A DNA stretch of 64,000 nucleotides, from positions 124,001 through 188,000 of the forward strand of contig JAFGTP010000040.1 in the NCBI GenBank assembly GCA_016934035.1, given 5' to 3'. The notes under the pieces were generated by a model. The model was not told the origin of the DNA. It did not search any database and saw nothing but the letters and a program-made list of their open reading frames with translations. Source of the DNA: Fidelibacterota bacterium (GTDB lineage Bacteria > Fidelibacterota > UBA2242 > JAFGTP01). Shown here piece by piece: positions 38,507 through 48,868 of this stretch. Every line of letters starts with the position of its first letter. Position 1 is the stretch's first letter. A program made the position numbers and the translations under genes.

Positions 38507-40318
38507 ATGGAAAAAAGAATTTTATACCCATTAATTACCTGCCTCTATGATAAAGTAGTGGGGCCCCAAAAGGCAGAGGGACATAATCTGGAATTCTGGC
38601 GGGAGCGGATTTATGGGGCGGTTTCAATCACCCAGATCTTGCTGGGATTTATTGCATTAATTGTCAGTATTTTAGCATGCATACCCGGGCGAATGGTTTT
38701 TATTGCCCTCTTTGATGGGATGATTTACATTTCCCTGCTTCTGGTTCTTTTTAATCGTCGAATACCGCTTGAAATCAAGACTTCGTTATTGTGCTTTTTT
38801 TTATATCTGATCGGTGTCGTCCTCCTGCTATTACTGGGAAAAATCGGGGCCGGCTATGCCTGGCTATTCAGTTTTCCGGTTATTGCCGGTATTTTAAAGG
38901 GTTTAAAAGCAGGTGTGGTGTCTGTCATGATTAATGCGGTGACGCTGATTATGATCGGTGTTTTCCTGATCCACCTGGGCTTGTTTCCAAACCTGCCCAT
39001 CGAGGAGTATGATATTCTGGCCTGGATGACGGTATCGGTGAATTTTGTTCTTCTGAATGCGCTTGTCACCGTGGCGATTGGCGTTATTCTGCGAGGATTA
39101 AAAATTTCGATGCAGGAGCAGCAAAAGCTGGCGGCCAGTCTGACCCAAAAAAAGGAGCAACTGCAGAAATCAAACCTCAAATTGCGGCAGGAAATCAAAA
39201 AACGGATACAGACGGAACTGGATTTACGGGAAACCATCGGTCTGGCTGAGTCCGCCAATATTGTGAAGTCTGAATTTTTATCCAATGTCAGCCATGAAAT
39301 TCGCACGCCATTGAATGCAATTATGGGGTTTTCCGGTCTTTTGACCGGTTCGATTGAGGGCGATACGACCCGGGAGTATGTCCGGTTGATACAGGCTGCA
39401 GGCCATGATCTGCTGACGCTGATCAACAAGATATTGGATGTTTCCAGGGTTGAATCGGAGAAAATGACCATTAAAAAGGATATTGTTGACATCAAAAAAA
39501 TATATTCGGATTTAAAAATTCTTTTTGAGAAACAAATTGAGGATAAAGGGCTGCACTCAGAGTTTGTGCTCCAGGATAATGGAATTGATTTTATTATACA
39601 TGATGAAATCCGGATCAAACAGGTGGTAATGAATGTCATCGAAAATGCCGTTAAATTTACCCAGGCAGGCGAAATCGGTGTTTTCTTTCACCTGGTTGAA
39701 AATAAAGATAGAGGTAAAGTAGACCTGATCATTGAAGTCCGGGACACAGGCATCGGCATTCCTGAAAGTGATTTTGAAAATATCTTTGAAACTTTCTGGC
39801 AAAAAGACGGCAAAGCAACCCGGGAATATGAAGGTACCGGAATCGGATTGTCGCTGGCACGCAAACTGACCCGGCTGATGAATGGAGAAATCCAGGTAGA
39901 AAGCACTGTCGGCCAGGGGAGTCTGTTTCGCATCCTTTTTCAGGACCTGGAAAGGCCCTCTGAAGAATTACTGAAACAAAAAAATATTTCAAAATATTCG
40001 ATGAAAATCAGCAAAGAAGTTGATTCAGATAGTCCGGTGAAAAACGGAAAAGCCCGGGAGCAGATAGTCCATATTTTACAAACTGATATCCTACCTCAGA
40101 TTCAGGATTTGGAAGGCAATGCCATCATCAATGACATTCTGCAGTTTTCCCATTCACTGCACAATTTGAGTCAGGAATACGATGATAAAATTTTGAGAGA
40201 ACTGGCCCGGAAATTAATCAGCAGTTCGCTGACTTATGATATGCAAAAAATCATGACAGGGCTTCAGGAATTACGGCAATATGCCCGGCAACTGGCCTCG
40301 GAAAAACCGGCTGTTTAG
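38507..40318 (+). CDS. Membrane sensor histidine kinase (HisKA + HATPase_c)
   Basis: Six-ish N-terminal TMs, coiled coil, FLSNVSHEIRTPLNAIMGFSGLL (H-box), VMNVIENAVKFT (N-box), VRDTGIGI, GTGIGLSLARKL. Confidence 0.95.
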   Translation: MEKRILYPLITCLYDKVVGPQKAEGHNLEFWRERIYGAVSITQILLGFIALIVSILACIPGRMVFIALFDGMIYISLLLVLFNRRIPLEIKTSLLCFFLYLIGVVLLLLLGKIGAGYAWLFSFPVIAGILKGLKAGVVSVMINAVTLIMIGVFLIHLGLFPNLPIEEYDILAWMTVSVNFVLLNALVTVAIGVILRGLKISMQEQQKLAASLTQKKEQLQKSNLKLRQEIKKRIQTELDLRETIGLAESANIVKSEFLSNVSHEIRTPLNAIMGFSGLLTGSIEGDTTREYVRLIQAAGHDLLTLINKILDVSRVESEKMTIKKDIVDIKKIYSDLKILFEKQIEDKGLHSEFVLQDNGIDFIIHDEIRIKQVVMNVIENAVKFTQAGEIGVFFHLVENKDRGKVDLIIEVRDTGIGIPESDFENIFETFWQKDGKATREYEGTGIGLSLARKLTRLMNGEIQVESTVGQGSLFRILFQDLERPSEELLKQKNISKYSMKISKEVDSDSPVKNGKAREQIVHILQTDILPQIQDLEGNAIINDILQFSHSLHNLSQEYDDKILRELARKLISSSLTYDMQKIMTGLQELRQYARQLASEKPAV

Positions 40319-40350
40319 TTATTATTCAATCCATGAATTTCGGGCGCCAT

Positions 40351-40515
40351 TCAGTCCTGTAATTTCCCCTCACCATATTTGAACTCAAAGAATATTCCCG
40401 GTTTCGGGTTGCGCTCCAGATTGTCGATCTTCTAAACAATGGGCCTGTACGTGGGAGCCGTGGCGGACAGAAGAAACTGTGTTGCAAGGAGAATGATAAG
40501 GAAAAATTTTTGCAT
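40351..40515 (-). pseudogene. Small signal-peptide ORF interrupted by an in-frame TAG
   Basis: MQKFFLIILLATQFLLSATAPTYRPIV*KIDNLERNPKPGIFFEFKYGEGKLQD*; TAG at 40434-40432. Confidence 0.4.
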
Positions 40516-40525
40516 CCTGTCTCCC

Positions 40526-40573
40526 AAAAACTGGCCTCTTTCTCCACGATGACCATGAGAGAAGAAAGAGGCC
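40526..40573 (-). terminator. Terminator downstream of 40581 gene
   Basis: GGCCTCTTTCT...AGAAAGAGGCC then AGTTTTTG on minus strand. Confidence 0.7.
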
Positions 40574-40580
40574 TTTGGTC

Positions 40581-42056
40581 CTATTTATCGACTTCCCTGA
40601 TGATGGACCACTCATGACCGCAGTTTTTACAGACCCGCAGGTCTTTGAATCGGTCTGTGATTTTTGTTTCTGTTTTTACAGAGGTGCCGACATGTTCATC
40701 ACCTCTGTAGGTATCTGTGGTGGTGGTTTGGGTTCGAGTGCTGCGACTCAGCCAGATGCTTCCAATGCCTAACCCGCTCCAGTAATTACAATTGGGGCAG
40801 CGATTGTATTCCAGGGTCTTCATCATGTAAGCAATGACCAGTGACCCAATGATCGGTAAAAAGAGAATAGCCAGGAAGGGTTCCAGGTAAAAATAGGCGT
40901 CATGATAAATCAGAAACAGGAACCATAGATGGCCCAGAAGCACTCCCAATATTCCCTGAATCAGCACCAAACTGCTGGTGGATACTTTTTTGTTCAGGCT
41001 CCTGATGGATACAAACAATGTCACTGCCACAATGGGAAGCATGGTATAAACCAGTCCGATGCCAAGGACTAAAATGATTAAAATAATGTAAAAGGGCCAA
41101 TACAGAATTCCGGGAAGGATTTTGTCAATGGGGCCGTCTTCGCCAAAGAATTTATCCAGACCTGTCAGAAGGTTGGGCAGATTGCGATAGGTATTTCCAA
41201 AACCGAAATTTCTGACCATTTTTGATAAGGGCAGCCAGGCAGCTATACGTCCCTGGGGACTGTCGGCCAAATCGACGTGGATGATTTTCTCATCTTTTAA
41301 TTCAAAATAAACCACACGTCCGGCGCTTTTTCCTCTATACAGTTCAATATTTTCAAAATACCAGGCTTCATTATTGCCGGTGGCCATTTTTGCTACTTTT
41401 CCTGACGGGAAACCAAATTTATTCATGAGCCAGCCGGAATCTTTGCCAGCGGCTTTTTTTTGCAGTATTTCAAGGGTGTACAGCCAGAGGTTGCCTCCCC
41501 GATAACGGGCCTCGGATTGAGATTCGTCCAGTTTTCCGAACGGGATCAAATAATCAACCAGTGTCCAGCCGGTTTTTCCATCAGGTAATTTGATTTCCGC
41601 CCAGTGGCGTTCGCTCAAAATCATATCCCGAAGAACTGTCACCTGTTGTTCGTCATAAGACCGATCCATTTCCAGAATAATTTTATCGTCTGCATTGTAG
41701 GGATTGTAGACTGCTTCGGAATAGAGAGCGCGGGAGCCCATTTTTTTCCGGTACCCGATTTGTGCGGTTTTGCCAACGGGCATATATTTTTTCTTGACCC
41801 AGCCAATGTCACCATTTTTCTTTTTGATTTGAAAGGCCAGAAATTCCTCGGCGATTACTTCTACGGTTTCACCGGCCCGGACTGTGCCAATGACGGCGTT
41901 TCTGACTTCCAAAGCTGCGTTTTCTTTAAATGTTGCTTTTACACCTTTAATGTCATCAAGGGTTTTTTCGTTGTTGCATCTACTCAGTCCAATCAAAAGA
42001 ATGGTACTGATTAAAAATAAATTTTGACGCATTTTTTTACTCCTTTTATCAAACAC
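40581..42056 (-). CDS. Lipoprotein-like protein with SH3-like repeats, TM segments and C-terminal zinc-ribbon cysteines
   Basis: LIGLSRCNN; two WVKKKYMPVG / WTLVDYLIPFG SH3b-like units; CPNCNYWSG...CKNCGHEW. Confidence 0.65.
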   Translation of the reverse strand: MFDKRSKKMRQNLFLISTILLIGLSRCNNEKTLDDIKGVKATFKENAALEVRNAVIGTVRAGETVEVIAEEFLAFQIKKKNGDIGWVKKKYMPVGKTAQIGYRKKMGSRALYSEAVYNPYNADDKIILEMDRSYDEQQVTVLRDMILSERHWAEIKLPDGKTGWTLVDYLIPFGKLDESQSEARYRGGNLWLYTLEILQKKAAGKDSGWLMNKFGFPSGKVAKMATGNNEAWYFENIELYRGKSAGRVVYFELKDEKIIHVDLADSPQGRIAAWLPLSKMVRNFGFGNTYRNLPNLLTGLDKFFGEDGPIDKILPGILYWPFYIILIILVLGIGLVYTMLPIVAVTLFVSIRSLNKKVSTSSLVLIQGILGVLLGHLWFLFLIYHDAYFYLEPFLAILFLPIIGSLVIAYMMKTLEYNRCPNCNYWSGLGIGSIWLSRSTRTQTTTTDTYRGDEHVGTSVKTETKITDRFKDLRVCKNCGHEWSIIREVDK

Positions 42057-42174
42057 AAACTTAGACTTTAGTGAAAAAAAAATTATGAAACAACGTTAAT
42101 TTAAATTGAAATTAAAGTCTTTTATGTCACTCAGGTTAAATAGCTGAAATTTTTTGGGTTTAACACCCTCACCC

Positions 42175-44619
42175 CTAACCTTTACCTAAAACCACCGTCA
42201 CCTTATGCACCTGATTATCAGCGAAAACCGGCAGAATATTTCCGTTGATCACTTTCCCGTCAACTTCCACGGATTTTACGCCTTTGGAAATGTTGTCCGG
42301 ATTCAGCACAGTAATTTGATAGGTTGCATTCTGGAATTTGCGGGTCACTTTGTATTCTTTCCAGGATGTGGGGATACAGGGATCGATTTTCAATCCGTTA
42401 AATTCCGGCTGGACACCCAAAATGGCCTGTGAAATGGCCACAAAGGACCAGGCGGCTGTTCCGGTAAGCCAGGAATTTTTTCCCTCTCCAGGAGTAGGAG
42501 CATCGGAGCCGGCTGTCATCTGGGAGTAGACATAGGGTTCGGCCCTGTAGGTCTCAATCTGGCTTTCCTTGGATGCCGGCAAAATGGCTTTGTAATATTC
42601 CATGGCCTGATTGCCATGTCCGAGTAGGGTTTCTGCAATCTGTATCCAGGTGTTGTTGTGAGTAAAGATACCGGCATTTTCCTTGTAGCCCGGCGGATAG
42701 GAACTCACTTCACCCAGGTTCAGGTGGTAGGTCTGATAGGCCGGTTGCTGCAGTTTGATACCGTTGGGTTCGGCCAGATATTTTTTGACACTGTGCAGGG
42801 CTTTTTCTGCATAGCCGTTTTCCAGACCGGCTTTACCGAGGATACACCAGCCCTGGGACTCGATGAAGATTTTTCCCTCCTCACACTCTTTGGAACCGAT
42901 GACCTTTCCTGCGGCGTCGTAAGCGCGTTTGAACCATTCTCCGTCCCAGCCATGTTGGTAAATTTTTTGGCGCATTTCTTCACCTTTTAAGGTGGTGGCT
43001 GCTGCCTGTTCTTTTTGGCCCAGTACCTGATAAATGGCTTCCATATCATCGCAGGCACGGCAAAATAGTCCGGCAATCATCACTGATTCCGCAGTCTTGC
43101 CATCCCCATTGTCTACAGCCAGTTGAAAACTTTCGCCAGGTGTGGATGAGTGGCAATTGAGATTGAGGCAATCATTCCAGTCCGCATGTCCGATTAGGGG
43201 CAAACCATGCGGACCGAGATTTTGCAGGGTAAAATCAATCGATAATTCCAGGTGGTCCATCAGGGTTTCTGTTTTTTCGGCTTTGTCGGCGTAACCGATT
43301 TTTTTATCGAGAATCGTGAAATCACCGGTTTCTTTCAGATAGGCGGTTGTGGATAAAATCAACCAGAGATGATCGTCCATAAAACCGCCACCGATGTCGG
43401 CATTGCCTTTTTTGGTCAGAGGTTGGTACTGGTGATAACAGGTCCCGTCGGATAGCTGGGTTGAGGCGATATCAAGGATTCGTTGACGAGCGCGTTGAGG
43501 CTGATAGTGGACATAGCCGAGAACGTCCTGATTAGAGTCCCGGTAACCCATACCCCGTCCGATACCGGATTCATAAAAGGAAGTGGCCCTGGAAAAATTC
43601 AAGGTGGCCATACATTGATACTGGTTCCAGATATTGACAGACCGGTCAACATTTTCGTCATCAGTGCGGGCCTGGTAGACGGAAAGCCATTCTGACCATT
43701 GGTTTTTTAATTGCTGAAAAGCCTTTTCGGCTACGGAATTTTCGTAGAATTCAGCTTGGATGCTTGTATATTCAGCTTTATTGATTACATGTGGTGCAAT
43801 GAATTTTTTATTTTGGTCATTCTCAGCATATCCCAGCAGGAAGGTCATTTTTTCTTCATCACCGGGTTGCACATTGAGATCAATTTGGTGGGATGCGATG
43901 GGCGCCCAGCCATAAGCAATACTATTTGCAGACTTTCCTACTTTTATTACTTGTGGCATTTCCAGACCATTATACATACCTACAAATGCATCGCGATTGG
44001 TGTCAAAGCCGGATATGGTCCGGTTCACTGAAAAATAGGCATAGTGGTTACGGCGCTCCCGATATTCGGTTTTGTGAAAAATTGCCGACCCTTCCACTTC
44101 CACTTGGCCAATGGAAAAATTTCGCTGAAAATTTGTCATGTCGTCCATAGCATCCCAGAGGCACCATTCCACGAAACTCCAAAGACGCAGATTTTTCGGT
44201 TTATCACTCAGGTTTTTGATGGAAACCATCCAGACTTCATGACGATAGCCCAGGGGGATGAAGAAAGTGATTTTCACTTCCACACCATTCTTTTGTCCCG
44301 TGATGGTGGTGTACCCGAGACCGTGACGGCATTCATAATGGTCCAGGTCCTTCCGCATGGGCTTCCACATCGGTGTCCAGGAATCATCACCACCCTGAAT
44401 GTACAGATAACGACCATTGTTGTCCATTGGAATCGAGTTGTAACGGTAACGGGTGAGGCGACGCAGTTTCGCATCCTGATAAAAAGTATACCCGCCGGCT
44501 GTATTGGATATAATTCCGAAGAATTCTTCACTTCCCAGGTAATTGATCCATGGTAGCGGCGTGTCCGGTCGGTTAACCACATATTCTTTGTTTTTATCGT
44601 CAAAATATCCGTATTTCAT
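42175..44619 (-). CDS. GH94 phosphorylase, cellobiose phosphorylase-like
   Basis: MKYGYFDDKNKEYVVNRPDTPLPWINYLGSEEFFGIISNTAGGYTFYQDAKLRRLTRYRYNSIP; GMGYRDSNQDVLGYVH. Confidence 0.93.
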   Translation of the reverse strand: MKYGYFDDKNKEYVVNRPDTPLPWINYLGSEEFFGIISNTAGGYTFYQDAKLRRLTRYRYNSIPMDNNGRYLYIQGGDDSWTPMWKPMRKDLDHYECRHGLGYTTITGQKNGVEVKITFFIPLGYRHEVWMVSIKNLSDKPKNLRLWSFVEWCLWDAMDDMTNFQRNFSIGQVEVEGSAIFHKTEYRERRNHYAYFSVNRTISGFDTNRDAFVGMYNGLEMPQVIKVGKSANSIAYGWAPIASHQIDLNVQPGDEEKMTFLLGYAENDQNKKFIAPHVINKAEYTSIQAEFYENSVAEKAFQQLKNQWSEWLSVYQARTDDENVDRSVNIWNQYQCMATLNFSRATSFYESGIGRGMGYRDSNQDVLGYVHYQPQRARQRILDIASTQLSDGTCYHQYQPLTKKGNADIGGGFMDDHLWLILSTTAYLKETGDFTILDKKIGYADKAEKTETLMDHLELSIDFTLQNLGPHGLPLIGHADWNDCLNLNCHSSTPGESFQLAVDNGDGKTAESVMIAGLFCRACDDMEAIYQVLGQKEQAAATTLKGEEMRQKIYQHGWDGEWFKRAYDAAGKVIGSKECEEGKIFIESQGWCILGKAGLENGYAEKALHSVKKYLAEPNGIKLQQPAYQTYHLNLGEVSSYPPGYKENAGIFTHNNTWIQIAETLLGHGNQAMEYYKAILPASKESQIETYRAEPYVYSQMTAGSDAPTPGEGKNSWLTGTAAWSFVAISQAILGVQPEFNGLKIDPCIPTSWKEYKVTRKFQNATYQITVLNPDNISKGVKSVEVDGKVINGNILPVFADNQVHKVTVVLGKG

Positions 44620-44693
44620 ATTTTTATTCTCCTGATAGTTTTAATTGATCTTTTGGTTTTATTTAGATTGTTTTATGTCATTGTGAGGGGTAT

Positions 44694-46385
44694 TTATTGA
44701 TGGGGTCTATTTAAATATCCGGCATAAGCCACCAGAATCGCATTCCAGTTGATGCAGGTTTCATTGGAAGCATAACTGTCCCTGGAATCCACATAGCAAA
44801 AGGCTGGCGGTGTTTTTTCATTGTACAATTCTTGTAACAGAGGATCCTGCAGATTTTCATTGGGCCCACCAACCAGAAATCCGGGGTATATGGACCCGTC
44901 ATGGGTGAGCGAACAAATTCGATTGTGGACATTGACGGGATATTTCTCGCCAAACCCGGTGACAAAAGAGAGGTTCAGCCCATTAGCGCCCAAAATGAAA
45001 TGAATTTGGTGAACGGCCGCTTTCCTGTAAGGATCATTGGTGAATTCGTAGCCACCGGCCAGCAGGATAAAGCCAAAATTCAGATCAATCTGCAAGGAAC
45101 CCCAGCGATAGTCACCCGAATTCAGCAGGACGCCATAGCCATTGGTTTGATATCTGGTCAGCATCATCTCGCAAAAATTTTGCCACTCTTTGGACAAGTG
45201 CTGTTTTAATTGAGGATTACTGCGATTTGGGGCTAGTTTTACATAGCTGACGACACCGAAGGGCGCCACATTGCACCAGGAAATTTCATTGGGAAACAGT
45301 GTGATTTTATCTGCTGCGGCAGTTATGGAATCCTCAAAGGATTTATCCTTAAAAGTGCGGTACATTTCAACTGCTGCCCAGAATCGTTCATCGGCATCAT
45401 TTTCGTCGCCATAAGTCCCGGTTCGAATATCTTCGGGGTTTTGAAAGCCGCCCTGGGGAATATTTTCTGTATGCATTTCCAGGTAATACCAGGCCCTCAG
45501 TGCAGCTGCTTTGCATTGATTGGCAAAGGGCTTATCAAATTTTTTAAATATCCGTGCTGCCTGTGCCGCTGCAATTGTAAAATCGGCTGTTGCGGCCGTG
45601 GTTTTGATCATCAGGACTTGGGTCTTTTTATCTTCATGGGGTTTGAGATCAAGTGATTGAAAAGCTGGTTCAGTGACTTTGTGGAACAATCCGCCGTCTT
45701 CATCCTGCATTTTCAACATCCATTCCATTTCATACCGGATCTCATCCAGCAAATCCGGGATGCGGTTTTTACTTTCGGGAATACCGATAGTGTCGCTTTG
45801 AAACCCTTCCGGAAATATTTCATAGGCCAACAACATGACAGCGACTGAATAGGCGCCATTGACAATATAGCGGCCGTAATCACCGGCATCATGCCAGCCT
45901 CCGGATACTTCCCGGAGACCGGATTTCTGTACATCTCTGTGATACTCCGCATCTTTGGTATGACAGGCGGGATGGACGAAATCACCGGCAAATTCCGATG
46001 TCAATTCCAACCCGCAGCGCTGAATGTAAAAAGTTTTCAGTGATTCCTGATAGAGATTATCATAAACATTTTGCCTGATGAAAAAGGACGCTGACCGGCC
46101 GTTTTTGGGTGTTTGAATTATGTATTCGCCGGCTTGCTGAAAGGGTGTGAAATCTCCCTCATAAATGGTTTGTCCTGTGGCCGGGTCGGATTGTTTTATT
46201 TCGTATATTTTCCCGGAATATACCTCTTTACCGGTGGTTTTTTCAACCAATGAAAAGGATTCATCTCCGTTTAGGAAATAAACCGGTTTTTGGGATTGGG
46301 ATAAATATCCGACCTGATTGACTGCGATTTGGGCAAAAACTGAATTGCAAAGGACAATCAAGGTGATTAAGGCTAATTTTTTCAT
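44694..46385 (-). CDS. Secreted glycoside hydrolase family 9 endoglucanase with N-terminal Ig-like (CelD_N) domain
   Basis: Signal MKKLALITLIVLCNSVFA; IAVNQVGYLSQSQKPVYF; VSGGWHDAGDYGRYIVNGAYSVAVML; ETCINWNAILVAYAGYL. Confidence 0.93.
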   Translation of the reverse strand: MKKLALITLIVLCNSVFAQIAVNQVGYLSQSQKPVYFLNGDESFSLVEKTTGKEVYSGKIYEIKQSDPATGQTIYEGDFTPFQQAGEYIIQTPKNGRSASFFIRQNVYDNLYQESLKTFYIQRCGLELTSEFAGDFVHPACHTKDAEYHRDVQKSGLREVSGGWHDAGDYGRYIVNGAYSVAVMLLAYEIFPEGFQSDTIGIPESKNRIPDLLDEIRYEMEWMLKMQDEDGGLFHKVTEPAFQSLDLKPHEDKKTQVLMIKTTAATADFTIAAAQAARIFKKFDKPFANQCKAAALRAWYYLEMHTENIPQGGFQNPEDIRTGTYGDENDADERFWAAVEMYRTFKDKSFEDSITAAADKITLFPNEISWCNVAPFGVVSYVKLAPNRSNPQLKQHLSKEWQNFCEMMLTRYQTNGYGVLLNSGDYRWGSLQIDLNFGFILLAGGYEFTNDPYRKAAVHQIHFILGANGLNLSFVTGFGEKYPVNVHNRICSLTHDGSIYPGFLVGGPNENLQDPLLQELYNEKTPPAFCYVDSRDSYASNETCINWNAILVAYAGYLNRPHQ

Positions 46386-46446
46386 TTGCTGACCTATTTT
46401 TTTTTGTTGTCCGTCATGGCTGTCCTGGAAGCTTTGGCAGGGGCAT

Positions 46447-48837
46447 TTAGCCCATGACTACGATAATTTCATTTTCTTCTTTCATCCCTTTTTCCGGAAT
46501 GAAATTGTCTTTCATCCTTACACCGTTAAGGGTGACGATCTTCACACCTTTTTGAACGCAATTGGGATTTTGGACCAATATATTCAGCGTTTTTCCGCGG
46601 AATTTTCGGACCATTCTGAATTCCCGCCAGGTATCGGGGATACAGGGATTAATTACCATTCCATTATAGTCCGGTTGCAGGCCCAGCACACAGGTCATTG
46701 TGGAATAGTAGGACCAGGAGGCCGTACCACTCAGCCAGGGCAGGCTGGAAGCGCCAAATCTTGGATGATGATGGCTGAAGGTTGACTGGCAGTAGACATA
46801 GGGTTCTATTTCCCGGACTTCGGCAATGTCATTGTAGGCCGAGGGGGTGTAGGCTTTTAGGTACTCAAAGGCACGATTGCCGTTTCCCAGCAGGGTTTCC
46901 GCGATAATGGCCCAGCCCTGAGTGTGACAAAAGATAGAGCCGTTTTCCTTGGAGCCTTTTGGGAAGAGTGTCGCTTTGATTACTGAGGGATCGGCGAATT
47001 CGTAGGGTTCACAAACGGTAATGCCATATTTAGTTGCAAGACGATTGTGAACTGATTCCATTGCTTTTTTGGCTTTTTCTTCCGTTGCGTGACCACTGAA
47101 AACCGCCCAGGATTGTGGGTTGAGCCACAACTTACCTTCGTCGCATTCTTCAGCTCCGAATTTCATCCCATCGTCACGATAAGCGCGCAGGTAATAGTTG
47201 CCGTCCCAGGCATATTCGTCTATATTTCTGTCTAATGTCGTCAGGTTTGCGGTGCCCCATTCCACTTCGGAAGGTTTGTTGAGCCTTGCGCAGATTTCAA
47301 TGTAGGTTTTCAATGCATAGCGTAATTGCATCGCCACAAAAACCGTTTCACCTTTCTGCCCTAATTCCAGACAGTCATTCCAGTCGGCGAGCAGTCCACA
47401 GGGCAGATTGTGAGCGCCGCTTCGTTCCAGATTAAATTCAATGGCGCGACGTAAATGTCCCAGCACTGTGGCTTCTCCTTTGTCAGCAAAGGGTAGAACC
47501 TCGTTGTAAAATTCCACATTACCGGTTTCTTTCACATAGGCCGGTACTGTGTTGAATAACCACATACAATCGTCAGAACGATATTCTTCTTCTTTGGGAG
47601 CTTTTTCTTTGCCGGGATGGTGGTCAAAAGGTTTTACAACCGGCATGGCGCCACCGGTAGAAACCTGTCCCGTAATCATGAGTCTCAGACGGTTTGCTGC
47701 TTCATCCGGAATGTTGTGCAGCACGCCCAGAATATCCTGCACAGTATCCCGATAGCCCAGCCCGTCTCGCTCTCCGCTGTAAACCAGACTGGCTGCCCGT
47801 GACCATGTGTATGTCATCATAGAATTGTAAGGATTCCAGACCTGCAGCATATTTTCAATATCTTTATCAGGAACTTCTACCTGCAATGCTGAAATACGAT
47901 TGTGCCAGTGATTGCGTACTTTTTGGAATTCCTCTTCGATTTTGCCTTCGGGTTTCAGGCTTTCAATGGCTTCCCGGCCTTCGCCGTCGGCTTTGCCAAT
48001 ACCCATAACAACAGTGAAGGATTGACTGGTTCCAGGGTCCAGTTCCATATCAATTTGCAGAACACCGCAACCGTTCCCGGAAACGGCTATGGAATTTGTA
48101 CATTGGCCCTTTTTAACAACTTCGGGGTTGTGATAGCTGTTATAGGTGCCGATGAAAACATTTTTGTCAGTGTCATAACCAGTTGGTTCTGCGCCAATCA
48201 ATCCCAGGAAGGAATGGCGGCAGGAGTCGCCTTTGGTAAAATCTTCTGGGGCATAGGGCAGATAAACATTCACACCATGATCAAGAATATTATTGATGAC
48301 CTTCATGGTCAGGGTATATTGTGAATATTGCAGGTTGAGAAAATCATTGTTCAAAATCCAATGTCCGGCGTATTCCACATAAGTAAAAAGACGCAATGTA
48401 CGCTTTTTGTCATCCGTGTTACTGATTTTTATCTGCCAGCATTCATGGTTTTTTCCAAGAGGAACGAAATATTTAGTTTCAGATTTTATCTTTGAATATT
48501 CCGATTCGATGATAGTGTATCCGGTGCCGTGGCGGCAGATGGATTTGTATTCATCAAGAGACTTGCCTACCGGTTGCCATGCCGATGACCAGTAATCGCC
48601 GGATTTCTGGTCGCGGATATAGAGATTGCGACCCGGTTGATCAATTGGTGTGTTGTTAAACATCAGACGCATGAATCGTCCCTGGGCGGCAGATTTATAA
48701 AAACTGTATCCGCCGGCATTGTTGGTGATAATGGCGCCATATTCAGTAGAACCGAGGTAATTGCTCCAGGATTTCGGTGTATTCGGACGCTCTATCACAT
48801 ATTCTTTATTTTTATTATCAAAATGTCCAAATCTCAT
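46447..48837 (-). CDS. Second GH94 phosphorylase, divergent specificity
   Basis: MRFGHFDNKNKEYVIERPNTPKSWSNYLGSTEYGAIITNNAGGYSFYKSA; GLGYRDTVQDILGVLHNIP; WSSAWQPV. Confidence 0.92.
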   Translation of the reverse strand: MRFGHFDNKNKEYVIERPNTPKSWSNYLGSTEYGAIITNNAGGYSFYKSAAQGRFMRLMFNNTPIDQPGRNLYIRDQKSGDYWSSAWQPVGKSLDEYKSICRHGTGYTIIESEYSKIKSETKYFVPLGKNHECWQIKISNTDDKKRTLRLFTYVEYAGHWILNNDFLNLQYSQYTLTMKVINNILDHGVNVYLPYAPEDFTKGDSCRHSFLGLIGAEPTGYDTDKNVFIGTYNSYHNPEVVKKGQCTNSIAVSGNGCGVLQIDMELDPGTSQSFTVVMGIGKADGEGREAIESLKPEGKIEEEFQKVRNHWHNRISALQVEVPDKDIENMLQVWNPYNSMMTYTWSRAASLVYSGERDGLGYRDTVQDILGVLHNIPDEAANRLRLMITGQVSTGGAMPVVKPFDHHPGKEKAPKEEEYRSDDCMWLFNTVPAYVKETGNVEFYNEVLPFADKGEATVLGHLRRAIEFNLERSGAHNLPCGLLADWNDCLELGQKGETVFVAMQLRYALKTYIEICARLNKPSEVEWGTANLTTLDRNIDEYAWDGNYYLRAYRDDGMKFGAEECDEGKLWLNPQSWAVFSGHATEEKAKKAMESVHNRLATKYGITVCEPYEFADPSVIKATLFPKGSKENGSIFCHTQGWAIIAETLLGNGNRAFEYLKAYTPSAYNDIAEVREIEPYVYCQSTFSHHHPRFGASSLPWLSGTASWSYYSTMTCVLGLQPDYNGMVINPCIPDTWREFRMVRKFRGKTLNILVQNPNCVQKGVKIVTLNGVRMKDNFIPEKGMKEENEIIVVMG

Positions 48838-48868
48838 TTAATTCCTCCGAGATTATTTTTTTAGGCAT

